Positions 45,126-55,866 of a DNA stretch of 64,000 nucleotides are shown here, piece by piece. How positions within the stretch are numbered: the stretch's first letter is position 1; every line of letters begins with the position of its first letter. A model generated the notes under the pieces. That model was not told the DNA's origin. It saw nothing but the letters and a program-made list of their open reading frames with translations, and ran no database searches. The position numbers and the translations under genes were made by a program. This stretch comes from Pseudanabaena sp. (GTDB lineage: Bacteria > Cyanobacteriota > Cyanobacteriia > Pseudanabaenales > Pseudanabaenaceae): NCBI GenBank assembly GCA_003249035.1, contig QBMK01000016.1, forward strand, positions 1-64,000, given 5' to 3'.

Positions 45126-45575
45126 CTAGGAAGCAGGTAGCTCGGCAGCGACATTGACTTTAAAAGCTTTGACTTCATCAGCCTTAGGTAAAGTCAGTGT
45201 GAGGATACCATTGGTATAATCTGCTTTCACCTGTTCGTTTTGGATCGCTACAGGTAATGCAAAGACGCGTTGGAATTTGCCATAGCTCATTTCACTCCAG
45301 TAGTAGCCCTTTTCGGATTCTTCTTTACGTTCAACATGGCGTTCGCCAGAAATTGAGAGAGAATCCTTAGTTACTTGGATATCAATATCCTTGGCTTCGA
45401 TTTCAGGAAGCGAGAGCCTTAGAGTTAAATGGTCACCATCATCACGCAATTCACTAGCAGGAACCCATCCACCTTTTGCGGCTTCTTGATCCAATGGAGC
45501 AAACTCACGGAATAAGCGATCAAATTGACGACGAACTTCTTCCATTTCTTGGAAAGGTTGCCAACGTACTAACAT
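45126..45575 (-). CDS. hspA: Small heat-shock protein, Hsp20/alpha-crystallin family
   Basis: About 149 residues. MLVRWQPFQEMEEVRRQFDRLF is the standard cyanobacterial Hsp17-type N-terminus. The alpha-crystallin domain follows (WVPASELRDDGDHL ... NGILTLTLPKA). It holds unfolding proteins and protects membranes. A longer frame starts at 45599, but AAAGGTGAT just before the ATG at 45575 supports the shorter start. A TATAAT box lies at 45673-45678 on the coding strand, about 100 bases upstream, leaving a leader that could fold. Confidence 0.9.
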   Translation of the reverse strand: MLVRWQPFQEMEEVRRQFDRLFREFAPLDQEAAKGGWVPASELRDDGDHLTLRLSLPEIEAKDIDIQVTKDSLSISGERHVERKEESEKGYYWSEMSYGKFQRVFALPVAIQNEQVKADYTNGILTLTLPKADEVKAFKVNVAAELPAS

Positions 45576-45794
45576 AAATATCACCTTTAACCATTTCAAA
45601 ACAACGATGGAACGTTAAGAAGTAGATTAAGAATTGAGTTAATGTTTTGTACTTCATTACGTTCATAACTCTATTATAAAGTAGATACAGAGCTATTAGG
45701 AGTAGGATAACTCCACCTCAAAAGTGTTGTTCTACCTATAAAGGTTTGGAGCTTTACATTGAGTCTACGGCGAAGCGCAAGATCCCAAACCTTA

Positions 45795-47012
45795 TCAAGA
45801 ATATCGACTAAACTCATGCCAATCTTGATGTACTTGTCGGCTATATGCCCTAGCATATTCCATTGTCTCAGTTTTCCATTTAGATTTACTGGCAAAATCA
45901 ATCAATTGATCGGTGATCGCTGAGCCTTGTCTACCGCTACTACGCAAATGTGACCAAGCCACAACTTGTCCCAATGACTGCATCAACGCTTCAGAATGTG
46001 GCAATTTACGATCCCAGTTCTCGATCTTTAAGCGATCGGTTGGACTTTGTGTAGACTGAAGTTCTCGCAACACGAATGAATCTCTACCAATATTTACAGA
46101 ATGCAGAAAAGCGATCGGGATTGCTTGTAAGCGCTTTTGAATTGAAACAATGCGCTCAGCTTGACTTACCCATTTTGGCTGTTCCCAAATGATATAGGGA
46201 GCAAGTGCAGAAGGTAAAGCCTTTTTGAGATCGAGAAGATAGTTATCATCTGGCGAGCCTTTTCCCTCCACTAACAAAACATAGCGCTCAATCCCTAAAC
46301 TTCCCTTGCCAGCAATGCGTTGGGCTACGTCCAATAATTTGAAAAACTTTGGGTTTGGTTGCTGTGCTGAAAAGACTTCCATAAAACTTTCTACTTTTTG
46401 TCTTTGCTGATCGGAAATCGGTTGTGCTTTTTTGAAATCAATTTTTAGCGATCGCCTTTGCTTGTCTTGATCCAAAACTGTGCGTTCTTCGAGTAATTCT
46501 CTTCGCTTAACTTGAGTTTTGCGAGAAAGCAAGTCTTCAATCACTTGAGGAGCCGTATCTGCTCCCATCCAGTAGGCTTTGCCCTCAGAGATCGCTTGAG
46601 TGTATGCATTGAGAAATTGCTGACAGAGATTTTCGGAAATTTTTTGTTCCACCGCGAAAGTTTCTGAAGCAACAAAAATGCTGGTTAGCAAACGCGCAAT
46701 TTCCCAAGTACATGGAGCCAGCACCGCTTCATCAAAATCATTGACATCAAAATAAACGTGACGATTATCTGCCTTGTAATTTCCAAAGTTCTCAACATGG
46801 AGATCGCCACAAATCCATACTAAAGGAGCCTTTTTAAACCATGATGTAATTGGCAAATCTTCGTAAAAAAGACGGCAGGTGGCGCGAAAAAAAACAAAAG
46901 GATTTTCTTTGTCCTCATGCATATACGCATATTTTGCTTTCAGCAAATCAGGATCTCGTGGTTGACTGAGATTAAATTGCTGAATGCGATCGCGAATACG
47001 TCGAATTGCCAT
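45795..47012 (-). CDS. DUF2252 family protein
   Basis: A 405-residue protein with the family hallmarks: FVFFRATCRLFYEDL, VWICGDLHVENFGNY and YFDVNDFDEAVLAPCTWEIARLL near the N-terminus. The GDLHxxNFG and DFD motifs recall kinase-like aminoglycoside-phosphotransferase folds, but activity is unproven. It lies 41 bp downstream of the secreted hypothetical gene on the same strand. Confidence 0.82.
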   Translation of the reverse strand: MAIRRIRDRIQQFNLSQPRDPDLLKAKYAYMHEDKENPFVFFRATCRLFYEDLPITSWFKKAPLVWICGDLHVENFGNYKADNRHVYFDVNDFDEAVLAPCTWEIARLLTSIFVASETFAVEQKISENLCQQFLNAYTQAISEGKAYWMGADTAPQVIEDLLSRKTQVKRRELLEERTVLDQDKQRRSLKIDFKKAQPISDQQRQKVESFMEVFSAQQPNPKFFKLLDVAQRIAGKGSLGIERYVLLVEGKGSPDDNYLLDLKKALPSALAPYIIWEQPKWVSQAERIVSIQKRLQAIPIAFLHSVNIGRDSFVLRELQSTQSPTDRLKIENWDRKLPHSEALMQSLGQVVAWSHLRSSGRQGSAITDQLIDFASKSKWKTETMEYARAYSRQVHQDWHEFSRYS

Positions 47013-47052
47013 AGCATTAAAAAATTAGTGAGGGTAGCGTTTTACACTACAT

Positions 47053-48381
47053 TTAGTAATTTACTTTACTAATTCCTGTGTATACATTGTCATTTACTAA
47101 GCCCAGCCAAGGATCGCTAGCTGGTGTCAGAAACAATTGATCGTAGACACGCCGATTAAGTGCCGCTAGAGAGGTGGCATCGCTATTCATAAATTCACCA
47201 TTCGCAAACCAACGGTGAATCTGGGCATGAAATACATATTCATTGCGAACTGTATCCTGTGAGATCGCCCGTTCAAAACTATTGACTACGGAAGGCATAG
47301 AGGCACTGGTGGATAATTTGCGCTCCATCAGTCTTAAACTACCCTGATCGAGATATACCCGATTTTGATAAAGCCTCGCTAATCTTGCCCAGTTTGCATC
47401 ACTCAACTTTGCAAAGGGCGACGGTGGGATAACTTCAGAGATAGGCATAGGTGTACGAGTTAGAGTTGGTAACTCGACTGCCATTTTGCCAACAGTCAGA
47501 CGACTGGCAATCATCGCATCAACATTTGTTGGTGCGATCGCTATGACTTGATTATTAAGTAATGGTTGAGCCGGTAAGCGCAAGCGCATGAGATCTGAGC
47601 GCCAATTTTTTTCTAATTTCGCAAGTTGATCGCGATGATATTTCACCAAAACTTCGCGACGCAATTTTACATCTGTATTGTTAAGTAGTTTTACTGCTCC
47701 CTCCGCATCTTTAAGATTTTCCATGAATGCCTGCGGGCTATATAGTCCGGGGATGGCATCGATCGGACGACCATCACTATCAAGAACATAGTGAATACTA
47801 TTACCTGTGAGGGTTTGTTCCAGCTTGCGTCCATCCCCAAAATCAATCGTCACCTTAGGCACTGGGCGCTCAGACTGCCAGTGCAAAATAAAGCGATCGC
47901 GCAGCAATTGCGATACGCCAGCATTGGGATAAAGCGCCGTGCGGAAAAATCGACTATTAGCGCAACTAAGCTCATCATTGAGATTTCCAAGCAGGCGCAA
48001 AGACAAAATAGGTTTGCCAGATTCTTTTGAGGCAGTCTTTGCTGCTTCTAAATCTTTGTACCAATACAAACGCGACGCATCACAGTCTTTTTGCTGACAA
48101 ATTGCGTCTAAAGTTGCCCTTAACTGCGGATTATTAGGTAAATCTTTTTGATAAGCATTCCAAAAAGCATCTACACCAGCATTTTTAAATTCGCGTAACT
48201 TAGCGATCGCTTGCTGTGATGTTGCTTGATCTGGGGAAGCTGCTTGTTGGACGAGACTATCTATACTTAGCTGATCTGATGCTCTAGCTGCCGGCGGTGA
48301 AGAGATGGCAAAGATAGTGATCGCGCTCAAGCTAAGTAAAGTGAAGGATGAATTAGCCAGCGTTTTTTTCACAAGCATCAT
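47053..48381 (-). CDS. Exported hypothetical protein with thioredoxin-like segment
   Basis: A 442-residue protein with a signal peptide (about 1-34, ending AARA). A region near residues 112-165 (AAKTASKESGKPILSLRLLGN ... LLRDRFILHW) resembles the first half of thioredoxin-like DUF255-type proteins. The expected Cys pair is not obvious; a lone SCAN cysteine is present. The rest is helical with no assigned domain. It is co-directional with the DUF2252 gene. Confidence 0.65.
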   Translation of the reverse strand: MMLVKKTLANSSFTLLSLSAITIFAISSPPAARASDQLSIDSLVQQAASPDQATSQQAIAKLREFKNAGVDAFWNAYQKDLPNNPQLRATLDAICQQKDCDASRLYWYKDLEAAKTASKESGKPILSLRLLGNLNDELSCANSRFFRTALYPNAGVSQLLRDRFILHWQSERPVPKVTIDFGDGRKLEQTLTGNSIHYVLDSDGRPIDAIPGLYSPQAFMENLKDAEGAVKLLNNTDVKLRREVLVKYHRDQLAKLEKNWRSDLMRLRLPAQPLLNNQVIAIAPTNVDAMIASRLTVGKMAVELPTLTRTPMPISEVIPPSPFAKLSDANWARLARLYQNRVYLDQGSLRLMERKLSTSASMPSVVNSFERAISQDTVRNEYVFHAQIHRWFANGEFMNSDATSLAALNRRVYDQLFLTPASDPWLGLVNDNVYTGISKVNY

Positions 48382-48653
48382 ATAAGATCTCCCTAATTGT
48401 GCGTGGGCTTAACCTTACCCTGACAGACATATTTATTACTCATATTGTTCCTGCCAAAAGCTAACTTTTTGTTTGACCACCAAATCGATTTCGGTGAAAG
48501 CTACCCGAAGGCAGACTTTCTTCAAACCCGATTTTTAAAATGAGAATTGCTGTTGTGTTCTCGCATTACTTGCAACGATCCCCCCAAAGATAGACAATGT
48601 TTACATTCAGAAAAATATGCACTTATTAAAAGCCAAGATAATCCGAATAATTT

Positions 48654-49943
48654 ATGAAAAACGTACTGGCTATCATTTTGGGCGGTGGACAGGGAAGCCG
48701 ACTATATCCCCTCACTAAGACACGCGCAAAGCCCGCCGTCCCCGTAGCAGGTAAATATAGACTGATTGACATTCCCGTGAGTAACTGTATTAACTCAGGA
48801 ATTGAGAAGATCTATATCCTGACCCAGTTTAACTCTGCCTCTCTTAACCGTCATGTTAATCAAGCCTATCGTCCCGCATCCTATTCCGATGGCTTCGTGG
48901 AAATTTTGGCGGCTCAGCAGACCCCTGATAGTCCAGACTGGTTCCAAGGTACTGCCGACGCAGTTCGTCGCTATGCGTGGCTTTTAGAGTCTTGGGATGT
49001 CAGCGAGTATTTGATTTTATCTGGCGATCATCTTTACAACATGGACTATGAAAAGTTCGTTGAGCATCACCGCGAAACTGGCGCAGATATCACCCTATCC
49101 GTATTACCTGTTGATCAGAAAAAAGCCTCAGCCTTTGGCTTGCTCAAAACCGATAACACGGGCAAAGTAATTAACTTCTTAGAAAAGCCTAAAGGTGAAG
49201 CTCTAGATGGTATGCGCGTTGATACAACTAAACTTGGTTTAGATCCGACTTCAGCGATCGCCAATCCTTTCATTGCTTCGATGGGAATCTATGTATTTAA
49301 TAAGCAGACCATGTTAAAGCTGCTGACTGAAAATCCTGAACATACAGATTTTGGTAAAGAAATTATTCCGAATGCAATTAACAATTTGAATGTTCAGGCT
49401 TATCTCTATAAAGGATATTGGGAAGATATTGGAACCATCGAGTCTTTCTATCAAGCTAACCTTGAACTAACCAGACATCCTGCAACTGGTTTTAATTTCT
49501 ACGAAACCAAGAAGCCAATTTATACTCGCGCTCGTTATTTGCCACCCAGCAAAGTCCATGACAGTAAAGTCAAAGATTCGATTATTGGGGAAGGATGCCA
49601 TCTAAACCAAGCCACAATTACTAACTCAGTTGTGGGCATTCGGATGCATATAGAGGCAAATTGCACGATTGAAGACACACTATTGATGGGTTGTGATTTT
49701 TATCAGCCTCAAGAGGAGCGTGAATCAGACCTCGCGACCAACAAAGTGCCAATGGGAATCGGTGAAAATACGATTATTCGTCACGCGATTATCGACAAGA
49801 ATGCTCGCATTGGTAAAAATGTGCAAATTATCAATAAAGATCGCGTACAAGACGTAAATCGTGAAGATCAAGGCTATTGCATTTGCAATGGCATTGTTGT
49901 CGTCGTCAAAAACGCGATAATTCCTGATAACACCATTATCTAA
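48654..49943 (+). CDS. glgC: Glucose-1-phosphate adenylyltransferase
   Basis: A 429-residue enzyme that makes ADP-glucose for glycogen. It has the nucleotide loop [54 protein letters not shown], and a C-terminal left-handed beta-helix with [20 protein letters not shown]. The family is activated by 3-phosphoglycerate in cyanobacteria. It is convergent with gatA across a strong hairpin. Confidence 0.96.
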   Translation: MKNVLAIILGGGQGSRLYPLTKTRAKPAVPVAGKYRLIDIPVSNCINSGIEKIYILTQFNSASLNRHVNQAYRPASYSDGFVEILAAQQTPDSPDWFQGTADAVRRYAWLLESWDVSEYLILSGDHLYNMDYEKFVEHHRETGADITLSVLPVDQKKASAFGLLKTDNTGKVINFLEKPKGEALDGMRVDTTKLGLDPTSAIANPFIASMGIYVFNKQTMLKLLTENPEHTDFGKEIIPNAINNLNVQAYLYKGYWEDIGTIESFYQANLELTRHPATGFNFYETKKPIYTRARYLPPSKVHDSKVKDSIIGEGCHLNQATITNSVVGIRMHIEANCTIEDTLLMGCDFYQPQEERESDLATNKVPMGIGENTIIRHAIIDKNARIGKNVQIINKDRVQDVNREDQGYCICNGIVVVVKNAIIPDNTII

Positions 49944-50010
49944 AAAGAGGCAGCACAATTTGCCGATGCTTTTTGCTGAAAATATAGCAAAGATTTTTGA
50001 TTGGAAATCG

Positions 50011-50061
50011 ATGTATAAACAATAAAAGCCTTGCTCAGCAAGGCTTTTATTGTTTATACAT
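50011..50061. terminator. Bidirectional terminator between glgC and gatA
   Basis: ATGTATAAACAATAAAAGCC continues to TTGC and pairs exactly (24 bp) with its complement around TCA. The gatA stop codon lies within the right arm. Confidence 0.85.
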
Positions 50062-51514
50062 CAGGTTGTTGTTTGTGCCATTCCGTTGATTGCTCGAAGC
50101 CATAGGCAACCTGCAGCAGCACATCTTCTCTCAATACATTTGAGATCATTTGCAAACCTATCGGCATTCCCTTGGAGTCAAAACCACAGGGAATACTAAT
50201 CCCTGGTAACCCCGCAAGGTTTACAGGAATCGTCATCAAATCCGATAGATACATCCCAAGAGGATCTTCAGTTTTACTACCTGCCTTAAAAGCAGTAGTT
50301 GGTGCTGTCGGACAAACTAAAACATCCACTTGCTCAAAAGCTTTTTGGAAATCTTGAACGATTAAAGTTCTGACCTTCTGAGCTTTTAGATAATAGGCAT
50401 CATAATAGCCAGCTGACAGAACATATGTCCCAATCATGATCCGTCGCTTCACTTCAGCCCCAAAACCCTGCTCGCGGGTATTTTCATACATGCTTAACAG
50501 ATTCTCAGCGCTCTCATCGCGGAAGCCATACTTCACACCATCATATCGGGCAAGGTTGGCAGATGCTTCTGATGGCGCGATGATGTAGTAGGTGGGTAAT
50601 CCATAGCGAAATCGAGGACAGGAAATTTCATAGACTTCTGCGCCCATGCTCTCGAAATGCGCGATCGCCTTTCTCACGGCAGCTTCAACTTCACTATCCA
50701 GCCCTTCGCCGAATGTTTCTGTAATTACACCGACCTTTTTGCCCTTGAGCGACTGAGTCAAATCTGGTGTTAATAAAGCCGCATAGTCAGGAACTACGCC
50801 GTTAATGCTAGTGGAGTCTTTGGAATCGTAGCCTGCGATCGCGCCCAAAAATATCGCCGCATCTTCGACAGTGTTGGCAAAAGGACCTATTTGATCCAGA
50901 GATGAAGCAAAAGCAACTAAACCAAATCGTGAAACTAATCCGTAAGTTGGCTTTAGCCCAACTACGCCACAATATGAAGCAGGTTGACGAATTGAACCGC
51001 CCGTATCCGAACCTGTGGCTATTACGCATTCACCACTAGAGACTGCTGCTGCCGAGCCACCCGATGAGCCACCAGGCACATAATCAGTATTCCAAGGATT
51101 AGCTGTTAGCGCGATCGCCGAGTTTTCAGTGGAGCTGCCCATGGCAAACTCATCAAGATTAGTTTTACCGACCATCACGGCTCCAGCCGATCTTAATTTC
51201 GCTGTTATTGTCGCTTCGTAGGGTGGGACAAAATTTTTCAGCATTTTGGAGCCGCAAGTGGTGGGCATCCCCTTGACACACATATTGTCCTTCATGCCAA
51301 GCGGCACACCCGCAAGTGCTGGCAAACTCTCGCCTGATGCGATCGCGGCATCGATGACTTTGGCTTGGGCGATCGCCACTTCTGGAGTAACAGTAACAAA
51401 ACTATGTAATTTCGGCTCAAGCCGATCAATGCGATCTAAATACTCTTGAGCAATTTCGGTTGCTGATCGCTCTTTATTAATTAAGGTTTGGCGAATTTTG
51501 GCGATCGACATCAT
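50054..51514 (-). CDS. gatA: Glutamyl-tRNA(Gln) amidotransferase subunit A
   Basis: GatA (486 residues) is the amidase subunit of GatCAB, converting Glu-tRNA(Gln) to Gln-tRNA(Gln). The Ser-cisSer-Lys triad regions are present: [24 protein letters not shown] and [17 protein letters not shown]. The length is standard. GatB and GatC are not in the window. MMSIAKIR offers two adjacent start codons. Confidence 0.96.
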   Translation of the reverse strand: MMSIAKIRQTLINKERSATEIAQEYLDRIDRLEPKLHSFVTVTPEVAIAQAKVIDAAIASGESLPALAGVPLGMKDNMCVKGMPTTCGSKMLKNFVPPYEATITAKLRSAGAVMVGKTNLDEFAMGSSTENSAIALTANPWNTDYVPGGSSGGSAAAVSSGECVIATGSDTGGSIRQPASYCGVVGLKPTYGLVSRFGLVAFASSLDQIGPFANTVEDAAIFLGAIAGYDSKDSTSINGVVPDYAALLTPDLTQSLKGKKVGVITETFGEGLDSEVEAAVRKAIAHFESMGAEVYEISCPRFRYGLPTYYIIAPSEASANLARYDGVKYGFRDESAENLLSMYENTREQGFGAEVKRRIMIGTYVLSAGYYDAYYLKAQKVRTLIVQDFQKAFEQVDVLVCPTAPTTAFKAGSKTEDPLGMYLSDLMTIPVNLAGLPGISIPCGFDSKGMPIGLQMISNVLREDVLLQVAYGFEQSTEWHKQQPDV

Positions 51515-51585
51515 AAAGAATCTATATAGTCATTGGGCTGAGCTTCTAAGTATAAAACTAAACCCTAGCGACTGGAGATCCTATT

Positions 51586-52149
51586 TCATTCACTGAGCCA
51601 GCCAAAAATAGTCTCTACGGTTAATTGCAAGTCACTAGCAAAGTCTTGCATCGGTAAAACTTGTTCAGCGCGATCATATATTTGCAGAGCCTGATTAGCA
51701 CGATAGATAAAAATTATTTCTTCATCAGGATCAAGCAACCATGCTACTTCAGTACCATGTTCAAGAGCAAATAAGATTTTTTTGACTAACTTGGTTTGAC
51801 GTTGATCTGGTGAAAGAATCTCAATCATCCAATCAGGAGCAATGTTAAAAATATTCGCAATTTTTCCATCAATATCACGGATAATCCGATCCCACCGAAA
51901 GACCGATATATCTGGCACGATTGACATGCCACCAAAGGTACAACGCAACTTAGGAAATGTTCTGGCGATGCGTTTTAACCTTAAAGCGTTATTAATACAA
52001 GAAGTAAATTCACCTTGAATGGCACTATGTTTTCCTTTGGGCATTGGTTTCTGAATAATTTCACGATCAAAAAACTCACTCTCTGGCTCAGTCTCAGGGC
52101 TTGCCAAAAATTCTTCTAGTGACAAAGATTTGACGGTGGCTTGTACCAT
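51586..52149 (-). CDS. Uma2 family (DUF820) putative endonuclease
   Basis: A 187-residue protein of the Uma2 group, very abundant in cyanobacteria, with a PD-(D/E)xK-like fold. Visible features are SLEEFLASPETEPESEFFD, VPDISVFRWDRI, APDWMIEILSPDQRQTKL and the WLLDPDEE segment. Biological role is unknown. Confidence 0.85.
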   Translation of the reverse strand: MVQATVKSLSLEEFLASPETEPESEFFDREIIQKPMPKGKHSAIQGEFTSCINNALRLKRIARTFPKLRCTFGGMSIVPDISVFRWDRIIRDIDGKIANIFNIAPDWMIEILSPDQRQTKLVKKILFALEHGTEVAWLLDPDEEIIFIYRANQALQIYDRAEQVLPMQDFASDLQLTVETIFGWLSE

Positions 52150-52340
52150 TGTTTTTCCGTTGAATTGTAATGTTTTAGGCTGAACGCTGCTTAATGATTA
52201 AGGTTTGGCAAATTTGGGATATCGAAATTATAAAGAATCTAGTACGTTAGTAGACGGAATTTTAAGTATATAGCGAAAAATTTGAGAAGGTCTCAATCAA
52301 CTACTCTACTTTTTCGCTATAGCTTTTAGAGAAAGAATAA

Positions 52341-52799
52341 ATGATTTTCTGGACAAGTGCGGAGAAAGCAAATACAATATATCCGCAAATTAAGGTACGT
52401 TCGCACCGCTTGGAGGTCATTATTCCTGAACCGCTAACCCTGACTGTGAGTTTACGAGGCAGCCGCGAAGTCAAGGACACCTATCAATTGATCCGCCTCA
52501 CAGGTCTTCTGGACGCTTTCTCGGAGCCAGCCTTTAAAAAGGTGATTGGCAAATGCGTTGAGGATGGCCCTTTTAACGTGATTTTAGATCTGTCAACCAT
52601 TGATTTTGTCGATAGCTCTGGGCTTGGGGTTTTAGTGCAAATGGCAAAAAAAACTCAAACTTTGAGTGGAACTCTCCAAATCATTACCAACGCTAGAGTT
52701 ACGCAAACCGTCAAATTGGTTCGATTAGATCAGTTTCTGTCACTTCAGACATCTATTGATACAGCGCTTGCCAAGCTTGACCAAGCTAAAAAAGACTAA
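52341..52799 (+). CDS. STAS-domain anti-sigma factor antagonist-like protein
   Basis: A 152-residue protein with a STAS domain from about residue 50: YQLIRLTGLLDAFSEPAFKKV, then VILDLSTIDFVDSSGLGVLVQMA, where the Ser in DSSG is the usual phosphorylation site, and a C-terminal helix. About 30 N-terminal residues are extra compared with close relatives that begin near PLTLTVSLRG, so a downstream start (near GGAGG at about 52411) is possible. It may work in a PP2C/anti-sigma partner-switch. Confidence 0.8.
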   Translation: MIFWTSAEKANTIYPQIKVRSHRLEVIIPEPLTLTVSLRGSREVKDTYQLIRLTGLLDAFSEPAFKKVIGKCVEDGPFNVILDLSTIDFVDSSGLGVLVQMAKKTQTLSGTLQIITNARVTQTVKLVRLDQFLSLQTSIDTALAKLDQAKKD

Positions 52800-52964
52800 G
52801 TTAAAAGTCAATTAATATATCAACATTTGTATCAAGCTCAAAAACTGTAGAAGCTGAATTTTAACTTGATGATATTTTGCATTCTTATTAAGATGAAGAG
52901 AGCTTCGGGGGCAAATTCTCTATGGTTTGGTGTAAACATCAAAATAGAATTGATTACTTAACTA

Positions 52965-53105
52965 ACCCAAGTTGCGACCTATTCATCCAAAACTAAAATC
53001 AAAATAAAAAATGCTAGATTTTTATACAAAAAAGCGTTGTTTAGCACTTAGAGAGACTGTTTTTAACTTGTTTTGAGACGGTTTTTGATAGGTAGCAACT
53101 TGGGT
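52965..53105. mobile_element. 141-bp MITE with ACCCAAGTTGC ends and 6-bp target duplication
   Basis: ACCCAAGTTGCGACCTAT and ATAGGTAGCAACTTGGGT are inverted ends with one mismatch. TAACTA flanks both sides directly (52959-52964 and 53106-53111). No coding capacity. It occupies part of the 678-bp gap between the STAS gene and mrnC; the remainder is AT-rich, with only a doubtful 39-codon frame at 53167. Confidence 0.8.
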
Positions 53106-53343
53106 TAACTAACCTTGATATAGAGCAAATCACTGATTAATAACCACAAATCTTTTGCAAGAAATCATGATTGCTGTTTTTTGCAAAATTTTTGTTTGGC
53201 TAGGTAAGCTGCTTAGATTTTTGTGTTATGTCGCTTTGCTTTGCTATGCATCAGTTATGGCAATTGTTTTTAGTGACTGCCACTAAAACCTATTTTCAGT
53301 AATTGGAAGTCCTGCTATGATATCCATGAGACAAAATTTATAC

Positions 53344-53378
53344 ACATTGATGGGCAAGCTACGCTTGCCCATCAATGT
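53344..53378. repeat. Perfect 16-bp-stem hairpin upstream of mrnC
   Basis: ACATTGATGGGCAAGC pairs with GCTTGCCCATCAATGT around TAC, about 100 bp before mrnC. No gene ends just before it on the plus strand, so it may be another dispersed palindrome rather than a terminator. Confidence 0.6.
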
Positions 53379-53477
53379 CTGAAGTAAATGTAAATATTAA
53401 ACGTCTGATAAATACCTAAACATTTTGTCCGCCCCCACGAAAGCAATCAAATCATTCTGTAATGGCATTATCCTGTA

Positions 53478-53873
53478 ATGTCTCTTAGCCCAATCGTAGA
53501 AAATATCGCTGAGATCCCAGCCTCTTCTCTAGCCTATATTGGCGATGCTGTGTATGAAATGCAAATGCGGTTGCATTATTTACTACCGCCACGCACAGCC
53601 AAACAGTATCATCAGCTTGTCGTTAGTCAAGTTAGAGCTGAGCAACAAGCAAAACTTCTCGAAAAACTTGATCTCACAGAGTTTGAGTCCGATCTAGTAA
53701 GACGCGGACGCAATGCTGCGGGATCTGCTCCACGTAAAGTTGATCCCAAGATTTACCAAAGTGCTACAGGATTTGAAGCTTTGATTGGTTATCTTTACTT
53801 AACTGATCGCAATCGCCTCGACCAAATTTTTACACAGCTACTTAGCCACTTCGACCCCCCAGCGCCGCCATGA
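53478..53873 (+). CDS. mrnC: Mini-ribonuclease 3
   Basis: A 131-residue RNase III-type catalytic domain without a dsRNA-binding domain. [20 protein letters not shown] and [11 protein letters not shown] give the acidic metal-binding residues (Asp in GDA and Glu in FEALIG). Mini-III matures 23S rRNA ends in Bacillus. Its stop overlaps the ATG of rlmB (ATGA), so an rRNA-processing and an rRNA-modifying enzyme are made together. Confidence 0.9.
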   Translation: MSLSPIVENIAEIPASSLAYIGDAVYEMQMRLHYLLPPRTAKQYHQLVVSQVRAEQQAKLLEKLDLTEFESDLVRRGRNAAGSAPRKVDPKIYQSATGFEALIGYLYLTDRNRLDQIFTQLLSHFDPPAPP

Positions 53874-55411
53874 CAACCCAACCTAGACTAAAATCCAAAT
53901 CCGAGAAGAATTCCGATAGAGACGGAGATAGAAATTACGAAAAACGCTCCGACAAATCTTTTGATAAATATTCAGACAAACGATCGGATAATCGCTCTGA
54001 CAGTCGCTCCGATCGCAACACTGGTAAATATACTGATAAACGCACTGATAGCCGATCTGATAGTCGTCCAGTGAGAAGTGCTGACCGCTCCTTCGACAAG
54101 CCCTACAAATCTGATCAGCCTTACAAGTCATCAGATAGAAATTTTGATAAGCGCTCTGATAGTCATACTGACTCTAAATATTCGGGCAAATCAGACAAGT
54201 ACTCAGATCGTCGTCCTGAGAAAAGTTTTGACAAGCCCTTTGAAAAGCGTTCTGACTCATCGTCTGAGCCAAGATTTGACCGCAAGTTTGACAAACCCAT
54301 TGGTAAAAAGTTTGGCGACAAATTCTCTGAAAAGAAATTTGGTGATAAAAAATTTGCTGACAAAAAGTTCGGCGATAAAAAATTCGGCGACAAGAAATTT
54401 GGTGACAAGAAATTTGGTGACAAGAAGTTTGAACGGAGCGATCGCCCTGAACGTTCTGATCGTGGCGCTGATAGTAATTTTGGTGATCGGGGTTTCGGTG
54501 ATCGCAAATTTGATCGGGATCGTAATTTTGGCGATCGAGATCGGGCTGCTATTCCTAATTTTGAGCGCCGTTCTCTGCCGCCAGTCTCACGAAACGTTGA
54601 TCCCGACGGCGAACTAGGAATTGCCGCGCCAGTGCATAATCCCGAAAATCCTGACATCGTTTATGGTCGTCATGCAGTTGAGGCAGTACTAAATAGCGAT
54701 CGCAGCATTAACCGTGTATGGGTGACAGCCAGATTGCGCTATGCACCAGACTTCTTGCCTCTAATTGATGCAGCTAAGCTTGCTGGAGCAGTCGTTGATG
54801 AAGTCGATAACACAAGACTTGATCGCATCACTGACAATGGTCGCCACCAAGGTATCGCTGTTCAGGTATCTGCATATGAATATGCAGATCTTGATGAATT
54901 AATTGCCACCGCTAAAGAAAAATCAGCCCAACCAGTGATTGTGATAGCTGACGGAATCACTGATCCGCATAATCTAGGCGCCATCATTCGCAGTGCAGCT
55001 GCCCTCGGAGCTCAAGCTCTTGTCATCCCTCAGCGTCGTGCAGCAGGAATCACCGCCACTGTCGCCAAAGTTGCCGCTGGCACATTGGAAATCTTGCCTG
55101 TCGCCCGTGTTGTAAACCTCAACCGTGCCCTTGAGAAAATAAAGGAAGCAGGCTTTTGGGTTTACGGAACTATGGCTGGTACTAATGAAGCTATTCACAA
55201 AGCTAAATTTTCAGGAGCGATCGCCTTAGTTATCGGGTCAGAAGATGAAGGGCTAAGTCTCTCAGTCCAAAAAAATTGTGATTTCCTCGTTTCTATACCT
55301 TTAGAGGGAAAAGTGGAAAGTCTCAATGCATCAGTAGCCACAGGAATGGCTCTGTACGAGATTTTTAGACAACGTTGGGTTAATACGTTAGACCTGAACA
55401 ATTTGTCTTGA
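53870..55411 (+). CDS. rlmB: 23S rRNA 2'-O-methyltransferase RlmB-like (SpoU) with long repetitive N-terminus
   Basis: The 513-residue protein has a normal C-terminal SPOUT methyltransferase (about 260-505): [21 protein letters not shown], then [33 protein letters not shown] and [23 protein letters not shown]. The first about 245 residues are low-complexity and rich in Ser, Asp, Lys and Arg. They include several RSDSRSD-type units and a run of [10 protein letters not shown] repeats at about residues 148-185. The extension is probably disordered and RNA-binding. It is coupled to mrnC. Confidence 0.9.
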   Translation: MTTQPRLKSKSEKNSDRDGDRNYEKRSDKSFDKYSDKRSDNRSDSRSDRNTGKYTDKRTDSRSDSRPVRSADRSFDKPYKSDQPYKSSDRNFDKRSDSHTDSKYSGKSDKYSDRRPEKSFDKPFEKRSDSSSEPRFDRKFDKPIGKKFGDKFSEKKFGDKKFADKKFGDKKFGDKKFGDKKFGDKKFERSDRPERSDRGADSNFGDRGFGDRKFDRDRNFGDRDRAAIPNFERRSLPPVSRNVDPDGELGIAAPVHNPENPDIVYGRHAVEAVLNSDRSINRVWVTARLRYAPDFLPLIDAAKLAGAVVDEVDNTRLDRITDNGRHQGIAVQVSAYEYADLDELIATAKEKSAQPVIVIADGITDPHNLGAIIRSAAALGAQALVIPQRRAAGITATVAKVAAGTLEILPVARVVNLNRALEKIKEAGFWVYGTMAGTNEAIHKAKFSGAIALVIGSEDEGLSLSVQKNCDFLVSIPLEGKVESLNASVATGMALYEIFRQRWVNTLDLNNLS

Positions 55412-55505
55412 AGTCATGTTTTAAGTTATATAAAGATAGAGGCGAAATGATTTGAATTTTAAGGATTGATCATTCACCTAAACAATCATTTAGCTATGTA
55501 AAACC

Positions 55506-55799
55506 ATGGGTGGTAAGTTGTTTAAAAACATTTTTACTTCAATTCTCGAAACTGTTGGGTTAGCTGTGTGGATCGAAATTGTTACCGATTCACCACATTG
55601 CACTTATTACTTTGGACCTTTTACCAGCGAGTCTGAGGCTGAAGCTGCAAAATTAGGATATATCGAGGATTTGGAAGCGGAAGGCTCCAAAGGACTCGCT
55701 ATATCTGTAAAGCGTTGCAAACCTGAAAATTTGACTATTTATGATGATTCACTGGATTTTAAGTTTGACCGTTTTCTTGTATTTAGCGGTCAATCCTAA
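55506..55799 (+). CDS. DUF1816 domain protein
   Basis: A 97-residue protein with AVWIEIVTDSPHCTYYFGPF and SEAEAAKLGYIEDLEAEG, the pattern of DUF1816, a small cyanobacterial family also found beside CpcD-like linkers. Role unknown. It is followed by a short hairpin with a T-run (55825-55842). Confidence 0.85.
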   Translation: MGGKLFKNIFTSILETVGLAVWIEIVTDSPHCTYYFGPFTSESEAEAAKLGYIEDLEAEGSKGLAISVKRCKPENLTIYDDSLDFKFDRFLVFSGQS

Positions 55800-55824
55800 A
55801 ACCCACTATATCTATGAATTAGAC

Positions 55825-55842
55825 TAGGGGCATTAGCCCCTA
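55825..55842 (+). terminator. Intrinsic terminator after the DUF1816 gene
   Basis: TAGGGGC and GCCCCTA form a 7-bp GC-rich stem with a 4-base loop, followed by TTTTTT: a classical intrinsic terminator form. Confidence 0.8.
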
Positions 55843-55866
55843 TTTTTTAGTGAGATAAATACATTT

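Noticed and set aside
45674-45901. 75-codon minus frame at the end of the DUF2252 gene
   Set aside because: Overlaps the 3' end of a well-supported gene in another frame; no family match.
54163-54657. 164-codon minus frame, and a 179-codon plus frame at 54078, within the rlmB N-terminus
   Set aside because: Both are shadows of the 15-bp coding repeats in rlmB.
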